Positions 43,016-50,238 of a stretch of DNA of 64,000 nucleotides are shown here, piece after piece (position 1 is the stretch's first letter; each line of letters opens with the position of its first letter). The position numbers and the translations under genes were made by a program. The notes below the pieces were generated by a model that was not told the origin of the DNA, searched no databases, and saw only the letters and a list, made by a program, of their open reading frames with translations. Origin of the DNA: Aequorivita antarctica (GTDB lineage: Bacteria; Bacteroidota; Bacteroidia; Flavobacteriales; Flavobacteriaceae); the NCBI RefSeq assembly GCF_007997155.1, contig NZ_VORT01000008.1, positions 1 to 64,000 of the forward strand. Direction: 5' to 3'.

Positions 43016-43981
43016 TTGAACAAGAAAGAAAGAATTATTTCCGTAGCGAAAAACACCATAGAAACTGAGAGTAAAGCCATTGCAAACTTGGCCCATTTGG
43101 TGGACGAAGAGTTTGCAGGCGCAGTTGATTATATTTATCACTCCAAGGGAAGGGTAATTGTTACCGGAATAGGCAAAAGTGCCAACATTGCCACCAAAAT
43201 TGTGGCAACTTTAAACTCAACAGGCACTCCTGCAATCTTCATGCATGCTGCGGATGCCATCCATGGCGATCTTGGAACTATTCAAGAAAACGATACGGTT
43301 ATCTGTATTTCCAAAAGCGGAAACACGCCCGAAATAAAGGTGCTTGTGCCATTGATAAAAGCCATTGACAACAAATTAATAGCCATTACCGGAAACCGGG
43401 AATCATTTTTGGGGCAACAAGCAGATTTTGTATTGAACGCCTATGTGGAAAAAGAAGCCTGCCCCAACAACCTTGCCCCCACAACCAGCACAACTGCACA
43501 ATTGGTGATTGGCGATGCTTTGGCAATGTGCCTTTTGGACCTACGCGGATTTTCCAGCAAGGATTTTGCAAAATTCCATCCAGGTGGTTCTTTGGGAAAA
43601 AAACTATATTTGAGAGTGAGCAATCTTACTTCACTTAATGAGAAGCCACAGGTTAGTCCCGATACTGATGTTAAAAAAGTAATTGTCGAAATTTCTGAAA
43701 AAATGCTGGGCGTAACCGCCGTGGTAGAAAATGATAAAATTGTAGGCATAATTACTGATGGCGATTTAAGGCGTATGTTAACCAGAACGGATAGTTTTGC
43801 AGGACTGACCGCAAGGGATATTATGAGCCACAATCCTAAAAAAATAGCCAACAACGCTATGGCAGTTGAAGCAATGGAAATGATGGACAAATTCGGGATC
43901 ACCCAGATTCTTGCTGAAGACAAAGGCAAGTACAGCGGGGTGGTACATATTCATAACCTTACCAAAGAGGGAATTATTTAA
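43016..43981 (+). CDS. kdsD: D-arabinose-5-phosphate isomerase (KdsD/KpsF/GutQ family)
   Basis: 321 aa from a TTG start (43016; MNKKERIISVAKNTI), no nearer ATG being available. It converts ribulose-5-P to arabinose-5-P for Kdo. The SIS domain (about 40-175) has VTGIGKSANIATKIVATLNSTGTPAIF with the sugar-phosphate loop, and CISKSGNTPEIKVLV. FHPGGSLGKKL links to two CBS domains (about 205-320). It is the first gene of a cluster that continues with tatC, sharing one base (TAATG). Confidence 0.93.
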   Translation: MNKKERIISVAKNTIETESKAIANLAHLVDEEFAGAVDYIYHSKGRVIVTGIGKSANIATKIVATLNSTGTPAIFMHAADAIHGDLGTIQENDTVICISKSGNTPEIKVLVPLIKAIDNKLIAITGNRESFLGQQADFVLNAYVEKEACPNNLAPTTSTTAQLVIGDALAMCLLDLRGFSSKDFAKFHPGGSLGKKLYLRVSNLTSLNEKPQVSPDTDVKKVIVEISEKMLGVTAVVENDKIVGIITDGDLRRMLTRTDSFAGLTARDIMSHNPKKIANNAMAVEAMEMMDKFGITQILAEDKGKYSGVVHIHNLTKEGII

Positions 43982-44823
43982 TGAAGAAAAAAGCCTCCCC
44001 AGAAAAAGAAATGTCCTTTTTGGATCATTTAGAGGAGCTGCGTTGGCACCTTATCCGCTCTACGCTCGCAATATTGGTGTTTGCACTATTAGCATTTATT
44101 TTTAAGGATTTTATTTTTGACACCCTCATTTTTGGGCCTAAACACCCAGATTTCCCAACTTATAGAATGTTCTGCAACATTTCCCGCTCTTTGGGAATGG
44201 ATACTTTCTGTTTCCAGGAAATGCCTTTCCGTATTCAAAGTAGAACAATGGCAGGCCAATTTTCTGCACATATGTGGACCTCTATTTACGCTGGAATTAT
44301 TATTGCCTTCCCTTATATTCTTTATGAATTTTGGAAATTCATTAGCCCAGGTTTAAAGGAAAAGGAGCGCAAAACAAGCCGTGGCTTTATTTTTATTGCA
44401 TCCGTACTTTTCTTTATGGGGGTTTTGTTTGGATATTACCTTATCACCCCGCTTTCCATCAACTTTTTGGGAAATTATCAAGTGAGTAAAGAGGTTTTCA
44501 ACGATTTCGATTTGGACAGTTATATTTCGCTAGTGCGCACTTCGGTATTGGCCTGCGGGATTATATTTGAACTGCCAATCTTGATGTACATATTGACCAA
44601 AATAGGTTTGGTAACGCCAGAAAGCCTTCGCAAATACAGGAAGTTCGCTTTGATAATAGTTTTGGTGCTTTCCGCAATTATTACACCGCCCGATATTGTA
44701 AGTCAGGTTATCGTTGCCATCCCGATACTAATTCTATATGAAATAAGTATTTATATTTCAAAGATTGTGATTAGGAACCAGAAGCGAGAAGAAAGAAAAA
44801 GGAAAAAAGAGAGTGGTCTTTAG
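43981..44823 (+). CDS. tatC: Sec-independent protein translocase TatC
   Basis: 280 aa with six predicted membrane segments. It is the receptor for twin-arginine signal peptides. MSFLDHLEELRWHLIRSTLAIL near the start is the conserved N-terminal block (F-DHL-ELR). LYEFWKFISPGLKEKERK and ILTKIGLVTPESLRKYRKFALIIVLVLSAIITPPDIVSQ are family signatures. An insert after TM1 (PKHPDFPTYRMFCNISRS) is common in Bacteroidota. It overlaps kdsD by one base. The stop TAG is followed immediately by five heptamers. No tatA is seen nearby. Confidence 0.96.
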   Translation: MKKKASPEKEMSFLDHLEELRWHLIRSTLAILVFALLAFIFKDFIFDTLIFGPKHPDFPTYRMFCNISRSLGMDTFCFQEMPFRIQSRTMAGQFSAHMWTSIYAGIIIAFPYILYEFWKFISPGLKEKERKTSRGFIFIASVLFFMGVLFGYYLITPLSINFLGNYQVSKEVFNDFDLDSYISLVRTSVLACGIIFELPILMYILTKIGLVTPESLRKYRKFALIIVLVLSAIITPPDIVSQVIVAIPILILYEISIYISKIVIRNQKREERKRKKESGL

Positions 44824-44858
44824 TCAGTGGTTAGTAGTTAGTAGTTAGTAGTTAGTGA
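44821..44858 (+). repeat. Heptamer array directly after the tatC stop
   Basis: After the stop TAG (44821-44823) come TCAGTGG, three TTAGTAG and TTAGTGA. The unit is a variant of the one at 39981. Confidence 0.9.
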
Positions 44859-44896
44859 AAAATCGTTTATTCTCTTAAGAATTAAAATTTATTATA

Positions 44897-45250
44897 ATGG
44901 AAAAAAACATAGTTGAAGAATTCAATGCGTATCGTGAAAAGATGAACGAGAAGATGCTTGCTGACAACAACAAGATCATCAAGCGAATCTTTAATCTGGA
45001 CACCAACACCTATATGGAAGGCGTGCTTCCAAAGAAAACAAAAGAATTGCTTGGCCTTGGTAATTCATTGGTGCTTCGCTGTGACGATTGCGTGCGTTAC
45101 CATTTGGAAGAATGCCACAAACTGGGTCTGACTAAAGAAGAAGTGGTTGAAGGCATGAGTATTTCGTTGCTTATTGGCGGGACCATCGTGATTCCTCATT
45201 TGCGCAGGGCTTTTGAATATTGGGAGGCGTTGGAAGCGCAGCAGTCTTAA
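44897..45250 (+). CDS. Carboxymuconolactone decarboxylase / AhpD-like protein
   Basis: 117 aa. LVLRCDDCVRYHLEECHKLGLTKEEVVEGMSISLLIGG is the AhpD-like core with its CxxC (CDDC, about residues 60-63) and the following His, so a redox (alkylhydroperoxidase-like) role is more likely than a decarboxylase one. All-helical and cytoplasmic. Between tatC and lptB, it belongs to the kdsD-tatC-CMD-lptB string common in Bacteroidota. The partner reductant is unknown. Confidence 0.88.
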   Translation: MEKNIVEEFNAYREKMNEKMLADNNKIIKRIFNLDTNTYMEGVLPKKTKELLGLGNSLVLRCDDCVRYHLEECHKLGLTKEEVVEGMSISLLIGGTIVIPHLRRAFEYWEALEAQQS

Positions 45251-45310
45251 TTTTTTCTTCGTAAAATTATATAGTACATTTATCGTTTTATCTACGGAAA
45301 CAAAAACCGA

Positions 45311-46051
45311 ATGAAGCTAAAAGCCGAAAATCTAATAAAATCCTATAAAGGCCGTAAGGTTGTAAAAGGTATCACCGTAGAAGTAAATCAAGGGGAAATA
45401 GTTGGTTTACTCGGACCGAATGGCGCGGGAAAAACAACTTCTTTTTATATGATTGTTGGCCTGATTAAACCCAATGGCGGCAAGATTTTTCTGGAAGGCA
45501 CCGAAATCACCAATTACCCGATGTACAAACGCGCACAGCACGGAATTGGCTATTTGGCACAGGAAGCTTCGGTTTTTAGGAAGTTGAGCGTTGAGGACAA
45601 TATTTTGAGCGTCTTACAGCTCACAAAACTTTCCAAAAAAGAACAACGCGCCAAAATGGAATTGCTTATTGAGGAATTTGGTTTGGGGCACATCCGCAAA
45701 AACCGCGGCGATCTTTTGAGCGGTGGGGAAAGACGTAGAACCGAGATTGCACGAGCTTTGGCAACCGATCCACATTTTATTCTTTTGGACGAGCCTTTTG
45801 CAGGAGTTGACCCTGTTGCAGTTGAAGATATTCAGCGCATAGTGGCGCAGCTTAAAAATAAAAATATTGGTATTCTTATTACCGATCACAACGTACAAGA
45901 AACGCTTGCCATTACTGACAGAACTTATTTAATGTTTGAAGGGAGCATTCTTAAACACGGTATTCCCGAAGAACTTGCCGCAGACGAAATGGTTCGGAAA
46001 GTATATCTAGGCCAGAATTTTGAACTTCGGAAAAAGAAGTTGGAATTTTAG
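45311..46051 (+). CDS. lptB: LPS export ABC transporter ATPase LptB
   Basis: 246 aa, the standard LptB length. It powers extraction of LPS from the inner membrane with LptFG. Walker [10 protein letters not shown] (about 37-45), the Q-loop [17 protein letters not shown], signature [16 protein letters not shown] (about 137-152), Walker [15 protein letters not shown] (about 155-168) and the H-loop [10 protein letters not shown] are intact. The [12 protein letters not shown]-loop is typical of LptB. It ends 17 bases before a repeat element. Confidence 0.95.
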   Translation: MKLKAENLIKSYKGRKVVKGITVEVNQGEIVGLLGPNGAGKTTSFYMIVGLIKPNGGKIFLEGTEITNYPMYKRAQHGIGYLAQEASVFRKLSVEDNILSVLQLTKLSKKEQRAKMELLIEEFGLGHIRKNRGDLLSGGERRRTEIARALATDPHFILLDEPFAGVDPVAVEDIQRIVAQLKNKNIGILITDHNVQETLAITDRTYLMFEGSILKHGIPEELAADEMVRKVYLGQNFELRKKKLEF

Positions 46052-46067
46052 AAACAACTCGAAATCT

Positions 46068-46593
46068 TTAACCACAAAGGACACAATGGCTTCACAAAGG
46101 ACACAAAGGTTTTAAAATTATAGCTCTCCGTTTATCACTCTTTTAATACCCTGCTTCAGTAGACTTACATTAAAATTGATTAGCAGACCTAATTTAAAAC
46201 CACCAAGTTTCATATATGTAAGGGTTTGTGCTAAATGAACATCGTTTAAAGCTTCCACACTTTTTATTTCGATAACTACTTTATTTTCAACAAGTATATC
46301 AATTCGATAGCCAATCTCTAATTGTACTTCTTCAAATATGAGGGGCATAGGTTTTTGTTTGGCAACTGCCAAACCTTCCTTCATTAGTTTATAAAAAAGA
46401 CATTCTTGGTAAGCAGATTCCAACAATCCAGGACCAAGTGCTTTATGAACTTCCAAAGCACAGCCTATAATCTTATTTGCTATTTGATTTTCAGTCATTA
46501 CAATTAAATTTAACAACCTGATTTAAAACAAATTTAAATGTTCCCGGATCTTTATTTATATACATTGTAACTTCTTAGTGGTCTTTGTGTTTA
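46068..46593. mobile_element. CCACAAAGG inverted-repeat element carrying a GxxExxY gene
   Basis: The left arm starts TTAACCACAAAGGACACAAT (46068), with a second ACAAAGGACACAAAGG (46094-46109). The right arm CTTCTTAGTGGTCTTTGTGTTT (46571-46592) is an imperfect inverse. Between them lies one gene, in the minus direction. Another complete solo copy follows at once (46598-46682). No transposase and no clear target duplication are seen. Confidence 0.65.
46118..46498 (-). CDS. GxxExxY protein (PD-(D/E)XK nuclease-like)
   Basis: 126 aa from the ATG at 46496-46498 (MTENQIANKIIGCALEVHKALGPGLLESAYQECL). The GLLESAY block is the family's GxxExxY signature. The rest, QLEIGYRIDILVENKVVIEIKSVEAL, gives the D...ExK pattern of the PD-(D/E)XK fold (PF13366 type). 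The C-terminus VLINFN-type segment is conserved with the second copy at 55353, which is also 126 aa. No activity has been firmly shown for the family to my knowledge. It lies inside inverted repeats, as the other copy does. Confidence 0.9.
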   Translation of the reverse strand: MTENQIANKIIGCALEVHKALGPGLLESAYQECLFYKLMKEGLAVAKQKPMPLIFEEVQLEIGYRIDILVENKVVIEIKSVEALNDVHLAQTLTYMKLGGFKLGLLINFNVSLLKQGIKRVINGEL

Positions 46594-46597
46594 TTCC

Positions 46598-46682
46598 TTA
46601 ACCACAAAGGACACAATGTTTACGCAAAGTTCACGGAGCTTTCTTTGTGCCCATTGTGACTTCTTAGTGTTCTTTGTGTTTA
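46598..46682. repeat. Solo CCACAAAGG element at the 3' end of pssA
   Basis: TTAACCACAAAGGACACAAT (46598) is mirrored by CTTAGTGTTCTTTGTGTTTA ending at 46682. The pssA stop (46664-46666) and its last five codons are inside the right arm. Confidence 0.8.
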
Positions 46683-47413
46683 AAGAAAGACAGCAAGATA
46701 TAAAGTAGGATTATAAAAGGTATTGCCAAAAACTTCAGTAGTACCAGAAGCACAACGCAAAGAATTAAAAACACATAACGGACAGCATTACTCTTAAAAT
46801 CCCAAGTTTTGAATTTTAATGCGAAAAGGGATATTTCGGCATTCAGAAGAATGCAGCTCAATAGGGTCATCCCTATCAAAAACCATTTATTGAGGATTAT
46901 GCTTTCCGCAAATTCAGAATATTGAAACTGTAAAATCAAAGGAAGGCTTAAGATTAACAAAGTATTTGCGGGAGTGGGTAGCCCAATAAAACCAGAAGTC
47001 TGGCGTGTGTCAACATTAAATTTTGCCAAACGGTATGCCGATGCAATCACAATCAGCAAACCAATAAGTGGTAAATAATTTTTAAAACTTACGTTCCATC
47101 CATCCAAAGAAAATGTTTCAGTCAGCGTCTGCATATGCCCGAAATAGGACAAATTCAACATCTGGTACATTATGATACCCGGTGCTACTCCACTGGTAAT
47201 AACATCAGCCAAGGAATCGAGCTGAAGCCCTACTTCGCTTTGCGCTTTCAGTAATCGAGCTGCAAGTCCATCAAAAAAGTCGAAGAAAATTCCAAGGAAA
47301 ACGAAAAAGGAAGCAGTTATTAAATCTCCCGATGTCGCGAAAAGTATAGCCACACAGCCGCAGAGGATATTTAGGGAGGTGATGATGTTTGGGATTTGTT
47401 TTAGCATATTCAT
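46664..47413 (-). CDS. pssA: CDP-diacylglycerol--serine O-phosphatidyltransferase
   Basis: 249 aa. It makes phosphatidylserine, the precursor of phosphatidylethanolamine. The CDP-alcohol phosphotransferase motif is exact: DG-xx-AR-x8-G-xxx-D-xxx-D in FFDGLAARLLKAQSEVGLQL followed by DSLAD (about 47-70). About seven to eight membrane segments follow. The final residues KHKEH and the stop are encoded by an arm of the CCACAAAGG element. The leader (47414-47450) holds a copy of the GGTCTCGACTGCGCTCGA repeat. Confidence 0.92.
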   Translation of the reverse strand: MNMLKQIPNIITSLNILCGCVAILFATSGDLITASFFVFLGIFFDFFDGLAARLLKAQSEVGLQLDSLADVITSGVAPGIIMYQMLNLSYFGHMQTLTETFSLDGWNVSFKNYLPLIGLLIVIASAYRLAKFNVDTRQTSGFIGLPTPANTLLILSLPLILQFQYSEFAESIILNKWFLIGMTLLSCILLNAEISLFALKFKTWDFKSNAVRYVFLILCVVLLVLLKFLAIPFIILLYILLSFFKHKEH

Positions 47414-47421
47414 TTTAATAA

Positions 47422-47446
47422 GGTCTCGACTGCGCTCGAACAGACA
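47422..47446. repeat. Dispersed repeat GGTCTCGACTGCGCTCGA, copy 2
   Basis: One mismatch over 25 bases to 19110-19134. It lies just upstream of the pssA start codon on minus, in the divergent gap with the PorV-like gene. Confidence 0.75.
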
Positions 47447-47562
47447 AAGTTTTGTAAAAATAGCAAAGTATTTTCGTCCAAAGGCATACTAACACAATAT
47501 GTGCATAAATTTAAAGTTTAATATTCTGTAAAATTGTGTCATATTTGTCCAAATATTTAAGC

Positions 47563-48630
47563 TTGAAAGAGAAAATTCTCCTCCTTTTATTACTTGTTTC
47601 AGTTACGCTGGGAGCGCAAACCGTTCGCAAATACTCTAACGAATTTATGAATATTGGCGTAGATGCCGCCGCTTTTGGGATGAGCAATGCCGTGGTGGCC
47701 TCCTCAGCCGATGTAAATTCGGGCTATTGGAATCCTGCCGGTCTTGTAAATCTTGAAGACAAACAAATTTCATTGATGCACGCCTCCTATTTTGCAAACA
47801 TTGCGAATTATGATTACGCTGCTTTTGCAATGCCGCTTGACGACAAAAGCGCCGTAGGACTTTCCGTAATTCGGTTTGGAGTGGATGATATTTTGAACAC
47901 CACACAATTGATTGATGATGAAGGAAGAATTGATTACAATCGTATCAGTCTTTTTTCAACTGCAGATTATGGTTTTACGTTTTCTTATGCGCGACGACTA
48001 CCGTTGGATGGTTTAAATTACGGTGTAAACGCAAAGGTAATCCGCCGCGTTATTGGCGATTTCGCTTCTTCTTGGGGCTTTGGGCTGGATGCAGCCATTC
48101 AATTTAGAAACGACAAATGGATGTTTGGAATTATGGCTCGCGATATAACCACAACTTTTAACGCTTGGAGCATAGATGAAAAAAAGTTTGCTGAAATTCA
48201 AGGTGCCGTTGAAGGACAAAACCAAGAATTACCTGAAACCACAGAGATTACCATTCCGAAGTTGCAATTGGGAATGGCGCGTAAATTTGTTTACCACTAT
48301 GATTTTTCACTCTTGGCTGAAGTGGATCTAAACTTCCGGTTTGCCCAAACCAACGACATTATTTCTACTTCATTTACGAGTATGACTCCTTCACTGGGAC
48401 TTGAATTTGCGTATATCGAAATGGTTTATGTGCGTGGTGGTGTAGGTAATTTTCAGAATATAAAACAATTGGACGGGGGTGATTCCGTTGGTTTTCAGCC
48501 CAACATTGGGGTTGGGTTCAGATATAAAGGCATTCAAGTGGATTATGCCCTGACCGATATTGGCGACCAAAGTGCTGCCTTATATTCCAATGTGTTTTCA
48601 TTAAAACTGGATTGGGAGATTTTTAGGTAG
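47563..48630 (+). CDS. PorV/PorQ-family outer-membrane protein (type IX secretion-linked)
   Basis: 355 aa from the TTG at 47563, which gives a clean signal peptide (MKEKILLLLLLVSVTLGAQ); a GTG 27 bases upstream would add an unlikely polar leader. NEFMNIGVDAAAFGMSNAVVASSADVNSGYWNPAGL is the family's N-terminal hallmark. Alternating amphipathic strands follow, ending in a C-terminal Arg-Phe-type strand (LKLDWEIFR), so it is a beta-barrel. The PorV/PorQ family includes components of the T9SS, and other members are of unknown role. Seven GTTGAGGA units follow the stop. Confidence 0.82.
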   Translation: MKEKILLLLLLVSVTLGAQTVRKYSNEFMNIGVDAAAFGMSNAVVASSADVNSGYWNPAGLVNLEDKQISLMHASYFANIANYDYAAFAMPLDDKSAVGLSVIRFGVDDILNTTQLIDDEGRIDYNRISLFSTADYGFTFSYARRLPLDGLNYGVNAKVIRRVIGDFASSWGFGLDAAIQFRNDKWMFGIMARDITTTFNAWSIDEKKFAEIQGAVEGQNQELPETTEITIPKLQLGMARKFVYHYDFSLLAEVDLNFRFAQTNDIISTSFTSMTPSLGLEFAYIEMVYVRGGVGNFQNIKQLDGGDSVGFQPNIGVGFRYKGIQVDYALTDIGDQSAALYSNVFSLKLDWEIFR

Positions 48631-48640
48631 AAGTTGATGG

Positions 48641-48696
48641 GTTGAGGAGTTGAGGAGTTGAGGAGTTGAGGAGTTGAGGAGTTGAGGAGTTGAGGA
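48641..48696 (+). repeat. Octamer array GTTGAGGA x7
   Basis: Seven perfect GTTGAGGA units begin ten bases after the stop of the PorV-like gene. A unit of eight bases distinguishes it from the heptamer arrays. Confidence 0.95.
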
Positions 48697-48730
48697 GAAA
48701 AATACTTGAAGCAATTAATAAAACAAAAAC

Positions 48731-48752
48731 ATTCGTGTATTCGTGGTGAAAA
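48731..48752 (+). repeat. ATTCGTG repeat supplying the DUF4105 gene start
   Basis: ATTCGTGTATTCGTGG at 48731-48746 is identical to 35695-35710, and its GTG at 48743 starts the next gene. Confidence 0.85.
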
Positions 48753-49924
48753 ATTATATCCTCTTACTTCTTTTACTTATAAGCGTTTCTGTAAAAGCAC
48801 AGTTTGTTCCATTATCTGAAACTTCAGAAATAAGCATTTTAACCATTGGTCCGGGAGCAGAGCTATATGATAAGTTCGGGCACAGTGCATTTAGAATTCA
48901 AGACAGTTTGAATGGGGTTGATGTGGTTTTCAATTACGGTAAGTTTGATTTCGATACGCCAAATTTCTATACCAAGTTTGCGCGGGGAAAACTGCTTTAT
49001 GAACTGGGCGTAAGTTATTACCAACCATTCTTTGAAAGTTACGTAGCCCAAAACCGTTGGGTAAAAGAACAAACCTTAAACCTGAGTTATACTGAAAAAC
49101 AAGCTGTTTCAGATTTTCTGTGGAACAATGTTAAGCCCGAAAACAAAAAATACAAATACGATTTCTTTTTTGATAACTGCGCTACCAAAATTCGCGATGT
49201 AATTCAAGAAGTACTGGGTAATAAGCTCGAATTTAAGGAAGACCATCTAAAAGAAGAATATACCTTTCGGCAACTTATACAGCAAAACCTTAAAGCAAAT
49301 AGCTGGGGAAGTTTGGGAATAGACATTGCCCTTGGCGCTGTGATTGATAGAACAGCAAAGCCAATTGAATATCAATTTCTTCCCGAATATGTTTATGAAG
49401 GAGCTGCAAACGCAGTAATAAACAGAAATGGAACTTCGGAAAGTTTGGTGAGACAAACATCCGTTCTTTTTGAAAACAGCCCTACCCCACCAGAAAACGA
49501 TTTCTTTTTGAGTCCGTTATTTGTATTAGGTTTTCTGGGGTTATTAATTGTTTTTATAACCTATAGGGATTTTAAAAGAAAAACCAGAAGTCGCTATTTA
49601 GATACCTTCCTCTTCTTTTTTACTGGTCTGATTGGTATATTGCTTTTATTGCTTTGGTTTGCTACAGACCATACTGCTACAGCTAATAATTACAATTTGT
49701 TATGGGCCTTTCCAATCTCTCTTGTATTGATTATTGCGATTTCAAAAAGAAACGTATCCCCTAAAATGAAACGATATGTTTTGCTTTTACTGCTTCTCTT
49801 AGTTCTTTTAACTATCCATTGGACGACAGGGGTGCAGGTTTTTGCTATTGGATTGTTGCCGCTTTTGATTGCATTGGCAGTGCGCTATATTTATTTACTT
49901 TATTTTATTAGAAAGCAGAATTGA
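48743..49924 (+). CDS. DUF4105 membrane protein (Lnb-type N-terminal periplasmic domain)
   Basis: 393 aa from the GTG at 48743 (or the adjacent GTG at 48746, giving MKNYILLL). Signal peptide/anchor (LLLLLISVSVKAQ), then a periplasmic domain with the cysteine-peptidase-like pair GHSAFRIQDS (His) and FFDNCATKIRDV (Cys), typical of DUF4105. The C-terminal half has about five membrane helices (FLSPLFVLGFLGLLIVFITY and onward). DUF4105 proteins have been proposed as lipoprotein N-acyltransferases (Lnb) in Bacteroides. The same role here is inferred by family only. Confidence 0.8.
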   Translation: MVKNYILLLLLLISVSVKAQFVPLSETSEISILTIGPGAELYDKFGHSAFRIQDSLNGVDVVFNYGKFDFDTPNFYTKFARGKLLYELGVSYYQPFFESYVAQNRWVKEQTLNLSYTEKQAVSDFLWNNVKPENKKYKYDFFFDNCATKIRDVIQEVLGNKLEFKEDHLKEEYTFRQLIQQNLKANSWGSLGIDIALGAVIDRTAKPIEYQFLPEYVYEGAANAVINRNGTSESLVRQTSVLFENSPTPPENDFFLSPLFVLGFLGLLIVFITYRDFKRKTRSRYLDTFLFFFTGLIGILLLLLWFATDHTATANNYNLLWAFPISLVLIIAISKRNVSPKMKRYVLLLLLLLVLLTIHWTTGVQVFAIGLLPLLIALAVRYIYLLYFIRKQN

Positions 49925-50235
49925 CATCCCTCCCAGTTTCTATTTCGACAAGCTCAGCACATCGCCTTTAAAGGGAGGAGATAGATTCTGACTTCCACTC
50001 ATATTTTAATCAGAATTGAAAATGTCTTCTTTAAAGCGAAATTTATTGGAACTCCCTTTAAAATAAGGGGTTTACAATGTTTTTAGGGGGAGAATTAAAG
50101 CAGGATGTAAATTTGTAGGAAAAAAGGGCTGTTTTCTTACATTTTAATGACTTTGCTATGGCTTTGGTATGGCTTTGGTATGGAGTATCTATGGAGGAGG
50201 GCTTTTGGACAAGACACTGGCCACTGAATACTGAA
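49925..50235. other. Gene-free gap of 311 bases with repeat remnants
   Basis: No gene is seen. The gap holds TTTCGACAAGCTCAGCAC (49943-49960), resembling the dispersed TCGAC/GCTCAG repeats, CTTTAAAGGGAG pieces (near 49966 and, inverted, near 50051), and two direct TATGGCTTTGG copies (50157-50180). A heptamer run ends at the sugar transferase stop (50238). It separates the DUF4105 gene from the polysaccharide locus that runs on minus. Confidence 0.6.
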
Positions 50236-50238
50236 TCA
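50214..50238 (-). repeat. Short TCAGTGG-type array at the sugar transferase stop
   Basis: On minus, the stop TGA (50238-50236) is followed by TTCAGTA, TTCAGTG and GCCAGTG. It has the same unit and orientation as the arrays at 39981, 40619 and 44824. Confidence 0.65.

Noticed and set aside
47536-47562. GTG start of the PorV-like gene at 47536
   Set aside because: It adds a polar stretch before the signal peptide; the TTG at 47563 gives a standard signal sequence.
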